Position numbers and translations under genes: made by a program
The notes under the pieces: generated by a model
Told to the model about the DNA's origin: nothing
Databases searched by the model: none
What the model saw: the letters and a program-made list of their open reading frames with translations, nothing else
Source: an uncultured Allorhizobium sp.
GTDB lineage: Bacteria > Pseudomonadota > Alphaproteobacteria > Rhizobiales > Rhizobiaceae
DNA: 64,000 nucleotides
Reading direction: 5' to 3'
Assembly (NCBI GenBank): GCA_958439205.1
Contig: OY288189.1
Location: 3,239,001-3,303,000, forward strand
Shown: positions 56,336-64,000 of the stretch, one piece after another
How the letters are laid out: every line of letters starts with the position of its first letter
How positions within the stretch are numbered: position 1 is the first letter of the stretch

Positions 56336-57355
56336 TCACGCAACCGCCTCCTCCGGCTCGTCTGCGTTGCGTATCTCCAGCGCGGCCACGCCTGCGGCCG
56401 GCAGCCAGACTCGGGTAGCGTTGAGCGGCATCGGTACGGCCGGCCAACCTCTGCGGTGATGAGCATCCTGCCAAGTCTGAAACTCATCGCTGTCGATCGC
56501 AACCGACCGATAGGTCACCCGAACGTCGCGCTCGAAGATTTCTATCGGAACCGCCCATCCTCTCGCGTCCTCGGTCGCGAGGTCCATTCGGTTGACCGTA
56601 GGCCAGCAGGAACGGGCTTGAAGCTCAAGCCGAGCCCGTTCACCGGCCTCGCCTCCGCGTCGGATCAGATCACCAATGAACTTCGATGGCTTGTCTGGTG
56701 CCCGTTCCCTGCCCTTGACGAGGAGGTTGATACGATGCTGCACCCACTCAGGGCTCCACGGCTCCGCGATGCGAGTGGTAACTGGAAGCTTCGACGGCTG
56801 AGCCGAATACCCTTCTCCAGAGCCATTGCGGCGGGTCCGCATTCGCTGCTTTGGGGGGCTGGGGGGATTAGTATTTATTATATATCTTTTATTAGTCGTG
56901 TGCTGATTTTCCGTATCCGGGAAATCAGGAAGCGGTGAAGGCCCCGTTTCCGGATTTTCAGGAAGCGGTGAAACGGACTCACCGTCAGCGTTCCGGAAGG
57001 TGGCTTTGACGCGTTCGGGATCCGCAGCAGGTTCTTCGAAGGTCAGGTAGGTAACACCGGCAAAGTGGCCGTCATGAACGTTCTCGATCATCACTAGGTA
57101 GCGAGCCAGCTTCAGCTCTCTGACGACACCGTATGCCTTGTCTCGCCCGCACGGCTTGCCCGCTTTGCCAAGGAACCGGCGCACATCCGAGATGCGCAGC
57201 TCCCAGTCATCGGGCCGCGAAAGCAGATAGATCATCAAAGCCCTCGCCTCGATGGAAAGCTCTGGATTGTGGATTAGGTCGTTCTGGACGACCGTGAAGC
57301 CGCCGCGCTTGCTACCCCTGCGAACTCTGCCAACTCGCTCTGTCTGGTCAGACAT
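56336..57355 (-). CDS. Replication-type helix-turn-helix protein
   Basis: A 339-residue protein. Residues 15-110 form a winged-helix replication domain (GGFTVVQNDLIHNPELSIEA, MIYLLSRPDDWELRISDVRR, DKAYGVVRELKLARYLVM), the pattern of plasmid/phage initiator proteins that bind an origin as helix-turn-helix dimers. A proline-rich linker (about 150-190) and a C-terminal domain follow. Its ATG overlaps the stop of the upstream gene at attR. It probably starts replication of the excised form or recruits host helicase. Confidence 0.68.
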   Translation of the reverse strand: MSDQTERVGRVRRGSKRGGFTVVQNDLIHNPELSIEARALMIYLLSRPDDWELRISDVRRFLGKAGKPCGRDKAYGVVRELKLARYLVMIENVHDGHFAGVTYLTFEEPAADPERVKATFRNADGESVSPLPENPETGPSPLPDFPDTENQHTTNKRYIINTNPPSPPKQRMRTRRNGSGEGYSAQPSKLPVTTRIAEPWSPEWVQHRINLLVKGRERAPDKPSKFIGDLIRRGGEAGERARLELQARSCWPTVNRMDLATEDARGWAVPIEIFERDVRVTYRSVAIDSDEFQTWQDAHHRRGWPAVPMPLNATRVWLPAAGVAALEIRNADEPEEAVA

Positions 57356-57608
57356 TCGCGCCTCCATGGCGGAGCGCGTGAGCGGTTTTACATGCCGCAA
57401 TCGCTTCGACGGGTGACAGCTTGAAGCGCTCGCGGACGAAGGGGATGATCGGCCCCTCTACCTCGTCACGATGCTCCGCAAGCCACATCGCGGCGGCAGT
57501 GACGGCTGAGACACCTTCCGAAAGGAAGCACTGTTTTTGCTCAACTTTTTCCAGTGTCTCAAACTGTCTTAAGTTATTGGCGGATAAAGGAGCCTGATGG
57601 GCTCTCAT
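57348..57608 (-). CDS. Small protein starting inside attR
   Basis: An 86-residue protein upstream of and overlapping the replication-type gene. Helices EGVSAVTAAAMWLAEHRDEV and KLSPVEAIAACKTAHALRHG are visible; related small proteins often precede phage replication genes. Its ATG (57608-57606) lies within the 18-bp att core and no other common start codon follows for over 30 codons. So its upstream region is chromosomal when integrated and element-derived when circular. Confidence 0.6.
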   Translation of the reverse strand: MRAHQAPLSANNLRQFETLEKVEQKQCFLSEGVSAVTAAAMWLAEHRDEVEGPIIPFVRERFKLSPVEAIAACKTAHALRHGGANV

Positions 57609-57619
57609 CGCCCACCATT
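57602..57619 (+). repeat. attR core: 18-bp direct repeat
   Basis: CTCTCATCGCCCACCATT, identical to the 3' end of tRNA-Val at 41283-41300 but with no tRNA body in front of it, as expected for the distal end of an element integrated into a tRNA gene. Confidence 0.93.
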
Positions 57620-57790
57620 TTTTCCTTCACACTGCATGCTTTTTGGTTCGCTGACGTTTGCTGCGCGTTGCGTCAAGCTATCAGCTAGTGTGTCTTTCTC
57701 CGCAAAACGCAAAACAGACGACACCCTTCGGTCCCGTCCGTTTGCTGATGTCTATGTGGGGCGAACGATTCGTCTGCCCCTTTCTCGCCC

Positions 57791-59698
57791 TCAGTCCTGC
57801 GCCAGGACGATCACCATGTCTTTCTCTGTGTAAGCGAGCAGTTCCGAGCGGTTCGGGTTCACGACGACGCCGCCGAGATTGCGCTCGTCTGCATCCCCTG
57901 CCCGCTGGCGGCGGTGACCGATGGCGATTTCGCCGCGACGGAGCGCCGAGAGCGCGACGGTGAAGAAATTCACAGGCTGCGAGATATCCACATAGTCGCT
58001 CATGGGGCGCATGTAGATCTCGGAGCCTTCGACATCCAGCAACTCGTCGAAGATCGCCGCCATGAACTCGTTCTCGGAGGCCTGGGCCAGCATCAAGCTG
58101 ACCAGCTTGTTGCTGACGACGAAATCATCGGCGCGGGTGACTTCGGCAAGCTCGCGGTTGCGGACATCCGTCATCTCGCTCACCACATTGATGTGAAGGC
58201 CGGCGCGCTCGGCGATCTTGCGCAGGTGCAGGAGCGTGATCAAGGTGCGGGTATCGGCCGATTGCATCGACATGTCGTCACTGTAACCTAGCACCAGCAC
58301 GTGATCATAGGACGGGATGTCGAGCGCTTCGAGTGCCGATCGGCTGCTGGTGTCGATCACCACATGGGAGACGCTCATATTGTCGTTCGGCAAGGTCAGC
58401 GCGGCGATATCGGCCTCGAATTTCGGGGTGCTGGCGGCCACCGTGAGCACGGATCCCGGGGCCACGTAGCGGCCGAGTTCGGACGCGATGATCGGACCAC
58501 GGCGGTTCCAGCCGAGGACCAGCGTGCGTTCGGCCGTGGGGGCTTGAGGAGTAGCCTGCAGGATCGCGCCCTGAGCAATCTGCGGGGCACCGTTCCAGGT
58601 CTGAATGGATGCGTCGTCCTCGGCGATGATCACCAGCCGCTCACCGGGAGCGATCGTGCGATTCGGAGACGGGTTGAGATGGATCTTGCCCTCGGCATCG
58701 CAGATCCCGATCAAGGTGCTGGTCTCGTAAGACATGACCGCCGCACCGAATGGCTTGCCCTCCAGTGCAGGCTGGGGAAGCGTGTAGATCTCGCAGCCGT
58801 CGAAATCGAGCAGTTCGGTGTAGACCGCTGACAGGCCCGACTGGCGGCTCGTATGCACGACGATCCGGGAAATGAGATCGTCGGCCAGCACCAGCTGCAA
58901 CTCGTTGCCGCCAACGATTCGCGCGACCTCCGTATTCTGCGCATCACGGATCTCGCCCGCGATCATGTAAGGCTCAGGGCGGCGGTTGGGGTCGTTCACC
59001 AGAGCGAGAACCGACTTGATGACCTGGGAATCAGGATCCTCGCTCTCGGGCGACAGGACGATGATCGAGCGGGACGTGTGCGGGTTGACGATCGACAGAT
59101 CGAAGAGATCGGTCGGGTCGCCGCTGCGGCAGATGATCTTGGTGTTCTTCAGATCGCCCACCTTGTCGGCGATCTCCTCCTCCATCTCCACCTTGTCCTT
59201 GTTCGCCATGATGACAATGCGCGGACGGTGGCGGCTCTGGTTAGCGATGACGAGCTCGGAAATGACGTCGAAAATCGAGGCCGACCAGTTGAGGATGATG
59301 GTGTGGTCGCTTTCGAGAACGCGCGAGCGGCCCTTGCGCAATTCGTCGAGCTTGTTTTCGAGGCCTGAGCTGATGACACCGATCAAGGCTGAGAAGACGA
59401 AGATGCCGGCCAGCGTCACGACCAGTGCGACGAGCCGGAAGCCCCAACCCTGGTCGCCGCCCATGGTGCCTGCATCAAAGGTTCGCATCAGCGATTCCCA
59501 GGTGCCTTCGATGAAGCTCACTGGTTCGCCACCTTCCGGCGCAATACCGGTGAGCGCGAGGAAGGCGCCAGCCAGGCTGATGACCACCAGTGAGATCAGC
59601 GCTAGCCAACCAATCAGTGCGATCGCACCACCGGCCATGCTCTTGTCGAACTCATAGCGCAACCGCGCGCGCCAGCCTGCACTCGTCTTCTTCGTCAT
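57791..59698 (-). CDS. CASTOR/POLLUX-like ion channel protein
   Basis: A 635-residue membrane protein related to the plant nuclear channels CASTOR and POLLUX. Two N-terminal helices (GGAIALIGWLALISLVVISL and a second near 95-120) flank a pore-like loop. Two Rossmann-type RCK regulatory regions follow, the first at RVLESDHTIILNWS and the second at RTLVLGWNRRGPIIASEL. Bacterial members are presumed cation channels gated by ligand binding to the RCK ring. The ATG at 59698 starts the family-like sequence; the frame extends to 59854. It is the first chromosomal gene beyond the element. Confidence 0.82.
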   Translation of the reverse strand: MTKKTSAGWRARLRYEFDKSMAGGAIALIGWLALISLVVISLAGAFLALTGIAPEGGEPVSFIEGTWESLMRTFDAGTMGGDQGWGFRLVALVVTLAGIFVFSALIGVISSGLENKLDELRKGRSRVLESDHTIILNWSASIFDVISELVIANQSRHRPRIVIMANKDKVEMEEEIADKVGDLKNTKIICRSGDPTDLFDLSIVNPHTSRSIIVLSPESEDPDSQVIKSVLALVNDPNRRPEPYMIAGEIRDAQNTEVARIVGGNELQLVLADDLISRIVVHTSRQSGLSAVYTELLDFDGCEIYTLPQPALEGKPFGAAVMSYETSTLIGICDAEGKIHLNPSPNRTIAPGERLVIIAEDDASIQTWNGAPQIAQGAILQATPQAPTAERTLVLGWNRRGPIIASELGRYVAPGSVLTVAASTPKFEADIAALTLPNDNMSVSHVVIDTSSRSALEALDIPSYDHVLVLGYSDDMSMQSADTRTLITLLHLRKIAERAGLHINVVSEMTDVRNRELAEVTRADDFVVSNKLVSLMLAQASENEFMAAIFDELLDVEGSEIYMRPMSDYVDISQPVNFFTVALSALRRGEIAIGHRRQRAGDADERNLGGVVVNPNRSELLAYTEKDMVIVLAQD

Positions 59699-59913
59699 AT
59701 TTCGACCCCATGATGGAACGTAGAAAGCCGGGATCGCAGGCGGGCCGTTAACATTCAGTGAGAACAGCGAGCTGGGTGGCCGATGGACCCTGAAAAAGTC
59801 ACAGGCGCGTGAGTTGTTGGTGATCGAGAGGCTGTCGGCGAATGCGGGCGCCATGAAAAAGACCCGCAGACTTGCATCTGCGGGTCCACAAATTTTTCAA
59901 AGCTTCTCGAGCC

Positions 59914-60816
59914 TTACTTGCCGCCGATCGGGCGGGTCGCAGCGGCCTTTTCGACCATCTCAGTGACTTCGGCGCGGCGGGCGCCCTGAAGCGGCATGCG
60001 CGGCATGCGGACGCGCTCGGAGCCGCGGCCCATGATCTGTTCGGCGAGCTTGATCGACTGGACAAGGTCGTGTTCGGCATCGAGATGCAGAAGCGGCATG
60101 AACCAGCGGTAGATGCGGCGGGCTTCCATCCAGTCGCCGCGGTCGGCGGCGGCAACCAGCGCCACCGATTCGGCCGGGAAGGCGCTGGTGAGGCCGGAGA
60201 CCCAGCCCTTGGCGCCGAGCATCATGCCTTCAAGTGCCACGTCGTCGAGGCCGGCGAAGATGTCGTAGCGGTCACCGAAGGCGTTGATCAGGTCGGTGAA
60301 GCGGCGCGGGTCGGGCGCGCTTTCCTTGACGGCCATGATGTTCTTCACGCCGTCGAGCGCTTCCAGCACTTCCGCACCGATGTTGACGCGGTAGGCCGGC
60401 GGGTTGTTGTAGAGCATGATCGGCAGGCCGGTCGCATCGGCCACCGTCTTGAAATGGGCGACCAGTTCATGCGGCTTGGGCACATAAACCATGGCCGGCA
60501 GCAGCATCAGGCCGTCGGCGCCGATCTTTTCCGCATCGCGGGCATAGGCGGAGGCGCGGCGGGTGTCGAACTCCGACACGCCCGTCACGATCGGCACGCG
60601 GCCATTCACCACCTCGACGGCGGCCTTCAGGATGGTGCGCTTTTCCTCCGGATCGAGCGAGTTGTTCTCGCCGCAGGTGCCCATGACGATCAGGCCATTG
60701 ACGCCGTCGTTGACGAGGGCGTCGAGCACGCGCTGGGTGGCGTCGATGTCGACCGAGAGATCTTCATGGAATTGAGTCGTTGCGGCGGGGAATACGCCGT
60801 GCCAGCCAGTGGTCAT
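59914..60816 (-). CDS. Dihydrodipicolinate synthase family aldolase/lyase
   Basis: A 300-residue class I aldolase of the DapA/NanA family. The Schiff-base lysine is K164 (MAVKES), the proton-relay tyrosine Y136 (MLYNNPP), and the carboxylate-binding loop GTCGEN is at 46-51. GTCGE instead of GTTGE and a GntR partner point to a catabolic lyase or deaminase, for example in sugar-acid or hydroxyproline degradation, rather than lysine synthesis. AGGAGC precedes the ATG at 60816. Confidence 0.85.
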   Translation of the reverse strand: MTTGWHGVFPAATTQFHEDLSVDIDATQRVLDALVNDGVNGLIVMGTCGENNSLDPEEKRTILKAAVEVVNGRVPIVTGVSEFDTRRASAYARDAEKIGADGLMLLPAMVYVPKPHELVAHFKTVADATGLPIMLYNNPPAYRVNIGAEVLEALDGVKNIMAVKESAPDPRRFTDLINAFGDRYDIFAGLDDVALEGMMLGAKGWVSGLTSAFPAESVALVAAADRGDWMEARRIYRWFMPLLHLDAEHDLVQSIKLAEQIMGRGSERVRMPRMPLQGARRAEVTEMVEKAAATRPIGGK

Positions 60817-60847
60817 GGGAAGCTCCTGTTGATGAGGTGAATTCACC

Positions 60848-60867
60848 GTATACAGTTTGTCGACAAA
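60848..60867. promoter_or_regulatory. Candidate GntR operator
   Basis: A perfect 12-bp palindrome TTTGTCGACAAA (60856-60867) and a GTATAC element just left of it (60848-60853) lie 32-51 bp upstream of the aldolase-family ATG. FCD-type GntR regulators bind TTGT-n-ACAA-like sites, and the GntR gene ends 46 bp away. Confidence 0.55.
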
Positions 60868-60913
60868 AGCAAGGGGCGTGTTTCAGTGACTGCTGAAACG
60901 GGTGTTTTGCGGG

Positions 60914-61645
60914 TCAGAGGTTTGGGAGATTGGCGGCAGCAGTGATGTTGCGCGCTACGTAATCCTGGATCTGGCGGACGATCTGGTCGGCATGGGCAAT
61001 CGACAGCCTGTCCGCCTCCTCCACATCCCCTGATCGGATCGCCTCGATGATCTTTTCGTGCTCCTCGACATAGCGGCGCGGCAGACGGTCATCGAAGGTC
61101 TGGTAGTAGAGGCGCAGGATCCGGCGCCCCTCGTCCAGCAGGCGGGCGAAGAAGGTGGTGTAATAGGGATTACCGGCGCGCTCGGCGATGGCGACGTGGA
61201 ATTCCCTGTTCGCCTCGATCATGGCGAAGGCGTCCTGCGCCTCGACCGCTTGGGCGAAGGCTTCCTGGTGGCGGACGATCTCTGACATCCATGCCTCGCC
61301 GGAGCGCTGGGCAGCACCCCGCGTGGTGACGCGGTACATCAGGCAGAGCGCCTCGAAATAAGTCGGCAGGCTGGAGAAATCGATGACGGCGACGATCGTG
61401 TTGCGATTGGGCAGGCTGGTGACCAGCCCTTCGGAGGTCAGCCGGAGCAGCGCCTCGCGAATCGGTGTGCGGGACATGCCGAAATGTTCGGAGAGACGCG
61501 TTTCGTCGAGCGGGCTGCCTGGTGGGCGCTCCATGGTCAGGATTTCGTGACGCAGCGCCTTGTAGACCGATTCGGTTCCGGAGCCGCGGGCGCGAGGCCC
61601 CTCGCCCTTCATGGTCTCGGTGTCCGCGCTGCTTGCCTCGTCCAT
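60914..61645 (-). CDS. GntR family regulator, FadR/FCD type
   Basis: A 243-residue transcription factor. The winged helix at about 25-90 has the GntR signature LDETRLSEHFGMSRTPIREA. The C-terminal FCD ligand domain has the metal-binding residues expected from EANREFHVAIAERAGN and the histidines in EEHEKIIEAI and IAHADQI. It lies upstream of and co-directional with the aldolase-family gene and probably controls it in response to the substrate. Confidence 0.9.
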   Translation of the reverse strand: MDEASSADTETMKGEGPRARGSGTESVYKALRHEILTMERPPGSPLDETRLSEHFGMSRTPIREALLRLTSEGLVTSLPNRNTIVAVIDFSSLPTYFEALCLMYRVTTRGAAQRSGEAWMSEIVRHQEAFAQAVEAQDAFAMIEANREFHVAIAERAGNPYYTTFFARLLDEGRRILRLYYQTFDDRLPRRYVEEHEKIIEAIRSGDVEEADRLSIAHADQIVRQIQDYVARNITAAANLPNL

Positions 61646-61755
61646 GCCTGTCGTCCCGCTCTATCGGCAACCGCCGCAGCCTACCGTTCGGCGCCAGAAC
61701 AGCTGTTAACGGTCACGAAAGTCAAGGCTGGCATTCACGGGACAGAGTGAGGCCC

Positions 61756-62772
61756 TTACGCCTGAAGTTCGGGGCGGGCCTCCAGATACCATTCAACGAA
61801 GGCCTTTACGCCGTCTTTAAGCTTCGTGGTCGGCGTGTAGCCGGTCAACGCCTGCAGGAGATCCGGTGCTGCATAGGTCCGCGGCACGTCGCCCTTCTGC
61901 ATCGGCAGCATGTGGCGGATCGCCGGCTGGCCAAGGGCCTTTTCCACCAATTCAACGAAGTCCATCAGGTTTTCAGGCTGGCCGCCGCCGATATTGACCA
62001 GGCGGAACGGCGCCTGGCGGGACAGCGTCTCGATCCCATCATCGGCAACGCGATTCGATTCGTCCGGGATGACATGCGAGATTCGCACGATCGCCTCGAC
62101 GAGATCGTCGATATAGGTGAAATCGCGGCTCATCTGGCCTTCGCCATAGATCTCGATCGGCTGGTCGTTGAGCATCAGATCGACGAACTTGAAGAGCGCC
62201 ATGTCAGGCCGGCCCCAGGGGCCATAGACGGTGAAGAAGCGGAAGGCCGTTGTCGGCGTCTTGTAGAGATGGGCATGGGCATGCGCCATCAGCTCCATCG
62301 ACTTCTTGGTGGCGGCATAGATGGTCAGCGGCTCGTCGGCCCGATCCGTCTCGCGGAATGGCACCGTCGGGTTGGCACCGTAGATCGACGAGGTGGAGGC
62401 GACCATCAGGTGCTTCACCTTGTGGCGCTCGGCAAGCTCGATGATGTTGTAGGAGCCCGTGACGTTGGACGTCAGGTAGGATTGCGGATTTTCCAGGCTG
62501 TAGCGCACGCCTGCCTGCGCCGCGAGGTGGATCACCACATCCGGCTTCGCCGTCGCCATGGCTTCTTCCACGGCCGCACGATCCTCCAGCATGGCGATCA
62601 CGGGCCGGAAAGCCGGATACTGCGCAAGGGCTGCATGGCGCATCTGCTTGAGCTTGACGTTGTAATAAGGCGTCAGGCCGTCGAAGCCGGTGACCTCATG
62701 ACCGTCGGCGAGCAGGCGACGGGCGAGATGAAAGCCGATGAAGCCGGCGGTGCCGGTGATGAAATAATGCAT
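61756..62772 (-). CDS. lpsL: UDP-glucuronate 4-epimerase
   Basis: A 338-residue extended SDR epimerase that makes UDP-galacturonate from UDP-glucuronate for surface polysaccharides. NAD-binding GTAGFIG is at 7-13; the catalytic pair Y152/K156 is in [11 protein letters not shown], with VASTSSIYG before it. It starts 2 bp after the UDP-glucose dehydrogenase stop. In S. meliloti rkpK and lpsL form the same pair and are needed for LPS, capsule and symbiosis. The ATG at 62772 begins the Rossmann fold; the open frame upstream is inside rkpK. Confidence 0.92.
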   Translation of the reverse strand: MHYFITGTAGFIGFHLARRLLADGHEVTGFDGLTPYYNVKLKQMRHAALAQYPAFRPVIAMLEDRAAVEEAMATAKPDVVIHLAAQAGVRYSLENPQSYLTSNVTGSYNIIELAERHKVKHLMVASTSSIYGANPTVPFRETDRADEPLTIYAATKKSMELMAHAHAHLYKTPTTAFRFFTVYGPWGRPDMALFKFVDLMLNDQPIEIYGEGQMSRDFTYIDDLVEAIVRISHVIPDESNRVADDGIETLSRQAPFRLVNIGGGQPENLMDFVELVEKALGQPAIRHMLPMQKGDVPRTYAAPDLLQALTGYTPTTKLKDGVKAFVEWYLEARPELQA

Positions 62773-62774
62773 GC

Positions 62775-64000
62775 TCAGTTCTTTGCCTTGCGCTTGCCGA
62801 TCGGGACATGGGCGAAGCCGTATTTCTCCATCTCCTCTGGCTTGTAGATGTTGCGCAGGTCGACGATGACGGGAGCCTTCATCTCCTGCTTCAGGCGGCG
62901 GAAATCGAGCGCGCGGAACTCGTCCCATTCGGTGACGACGACGATCGCCTCGGCACCGGTTGCGATCTCGTAAGGATTCTTGCCGTAGGTGACGGGCCCA
63001 AGCACGGCCTTGGCCGCCTCCATGCCCTCGGGGTCGAAGACATGGACGTCGGCGCCGCCATCAAGCAGCGCCTGGATGATGGTGATGGCTGGAGCATCGC
63101 GCATGTCATCGGTATTCGGTTTGAAAGTCAGGCCGAGCACGGCGATCTTCTTGCCGCGGACATTGCCGTCACAGGCAGCGATCACCTTGCGGCCCATGGC
63201 GCGTTTGCGGTTGTCATTGATCGCGACTGTCGTCTCGATCAACCGCATCGGGCTACCGAAGTCCTGAGCCGTCTTGACCAGCGCCAGCGTGTCCTTCGGG
63301 AAGCAAGAGCCGCCATAGCCGGGGCCGGCATGGAGGAACTTGTCGCCGATGCGCTTGTCCATGCCGATGCCCTTGGCAACCTTCTGGACATCCGCGCCGA
63401 TATGTTCGCAAAGATCGGCGATCTCGTTGATGAAGGTGATTTTCATCGCGAGGAAGGCGTTGGCGGCATATTTGATCAGTTCGGACGTCCGGCGTTCGCA
63501 GAAGTAGAGCGGCGCCTCGTTGAGGTAGAGCGGGCGGTACACTTCGCGCATCAGTTCGGTGGCGCGTTCGTCGCCCGTGCCGATGACGATGCGGTCGGGA
63601 CGCTTGAAGTCGGAGATGGCCGCACCTTCGCGCAAGAATTCGGGGTTCGAGACGACGGCGATGTCCTTCTCGGGGAATTCCTCACGGAAGATGCGCTCGA
63701 TCTCGTCACCGGTCCCGACCGGTACGGTGGACTTGGTGACGACCACCGTGAAGCCGGTGACGGCAGCGGCAATCTCGCGGGCGGCGGCGTAGACGTAAGT
63801 GAGGTCGGCATGGCCGTCACCACGACGGGAGGGCGTGCCGACGGCGATGAAGACGACATCGGCATTGGCGACCGGACCTGCGAGGTCGAGCGAGAAGCTC
63901 AGGCGTCCGGACGCGCGGTTATGGGCGATAATGGCCTCAAGGCCCGGCTCAAAGATCGGCACTTCGCCGCGCTCCAGCGCCTCGACCTTCTCGGTCGACT
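62775..64000 (-). CDS. rkpK: UDP-glucose 6-dehydrogenase (N-terminus outside window)
   Basis: Oxidises UDP-glucose to UDP-glucuronate with two NAD+. The frame is open through the window edge; about 30-40 residues including the NAD-binding glycine loop are missing. Visible are [17 protein letters not shown] [13 protein letters not shown], the catalytic cysteine in [26 protein letters not shown] and the C-terminal UDP-binding domain ([17 protein letters not shown]). The GTG at 63962 is internal, not the start. Confidence 0.95.
   Translation of the reverse strand, partial: STEKVEALERGEVPIFEPGLEAIIAHNRASGRLSFSLDLAGPVANADVVFIAVGTPSRRGDGHADLTYVYAAAREIAAAVTGFTVVVTKSTVPVGTGDEIERIFREEFPEKDIAVVSNPEFLREGAAISDFKRPDRIVIGTGDERATELMREVYRPLYLNEAPLYFCERRTSELIKYAANAFLAMKITFINEIADLCEHIGADVQKVAKGIGMDKRIGDKFLHAGPGYGGSCFPKDTLALVKTAQDFGSPMRLIETTVAINDNRKRAMGRKVIAACDGNVRGKKIAVLGLTFKPNTDDMRDAPAITIIQALLDGGADVHVFDPEGMEAAKAVLGPVTYGKNPYEIATGAEAIVVVTEWDEFRALDFRRLKQEMKAPVIVDLRNIYKPEEMEKYGFAHVPIGKRKAKN

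Larger units (their letters stand above)
41283..57619. mobile_element. 16.3-kb integrative element in tRNA-Val
   Basis: Bounded by a perfect 18-bp direct repeat, CTCTCATCGCCCACCATT, at 41283-41300 (tRNA 3' end, attL) and 57602-57619 (attR). It carries a tyrosine recombinase next to attL, two AlpA/Xis-like genes, divergent ribbon-helix-helix-like regulators, a phage-like gene run and a replication-type gene next to attR, plus membrane and signalling cargo. Outside the repeats lie ordinary chromosomal genes. No capsid, portal, terminase or conjugation genes were recognised. A degraded prophage, a phage satellite or an integrative mobilisable element are all possible. Confidence 0.93.

Noticed and set aside
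41283..57619. Calling the element a complete prophage or an ICE
   Set aside because: No portal, capsid, terminase, relaxase or type IV secretion gene could be recognised; only integration, regulation, replication-like and a few phage-like genes are visible.

Overview
The window reads as chromosome of an alphaproteobacterium of the Rhizobiaceae (Sinorhizobium/Agrobacterium/Rhizobium type). The reasons are high GC, the order proS - DUF1467 - mce - rnj - birA - nuoN..nuoA, the divK-pleD pair, an rkpK-lpsL pair, promoters of the CTTGAC-N17-CTATAT kind, and LexA boxes of the alphaproteobacterial GTTC-N7-GTTC type. Both ends cut a gene: rnr on the left lacks its 5' end, and rkpK on the right lacks its N-terminus.

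Core region 1-41.2 kb. RNase R, a DUF983 protein, an MFS permease and ribosomal protein L33 (rpmG) lie on the plus strand. After about 700 bp of non-coding DNA with a candidate sRNA come pleD and divK (c-di-GMP and cell-cycle signalling, minus strand). DUF3572, a HAD-like hydrolase, an SOS-controlled DNA polymerase IV, a DUF1275 membrane protein and an L,D-transpeptidase follow on the plus strand. Almost everything from 11.5 to 40.4 kb is on the minus strand: an LTA-synthase/MdoB-like transferase, dnaE, a previously uncalled 28-codon membrane peptide gene with a LexA box inside its promoter, lolD-lolC, proS, an sRNA matching the alpha-r9 (Smr9C) locus, DUF1467, methylmalonyl-CoA epimerase, RNase J, biotin ligase, and the complete 14-subunit complex I operon nuoA-N. 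The nuo operon also carries two non-canonical genes. Two near-identical tRNA-Asp genes and one tRNA-Val gene close this part.

Accessory region 41.28-57.62 kb. A 16.3-kb integrative element sits in the 3' end of tRNA-Val(TAC). It is bounded by a perfect 18-bp direct repeat, which on the left is the tRNA 3' end and on the right an orphan copy. It encodes a tyrosine recombinase with an AlpA/Xis-like partner, a divergent pair of ribbon-helix-helix-type genes separated by two copies of a palindromic operator, tandem paralogous small proteins, several membrane proteins and a DUF6161-like coiled-coil membrane protein. It also has a GHKL ATPase / STAS-like / membrane protein cassette, a phage-like gene run, and a replication-type helix-turn-helix gene at the right end. 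No capsid, terminase or conjugation genes were recognised. The geometry predicts that circularisation joins the integrase transcript to the replication operon. Palindrome arrays and a strongly structured intergenic region are not explained by the genes.

Right flank 57.8-64 kb. A CASTOR/POLLUX-like channel protein with RCK-type domains, a dihydrodipicolinate-synthase-family enzyme with a GntR/FCD regulator and a candidate operator, and the lpsL-rkpK pair for UDP-glucuronate/galacturonate supply to surface polysaccharides.
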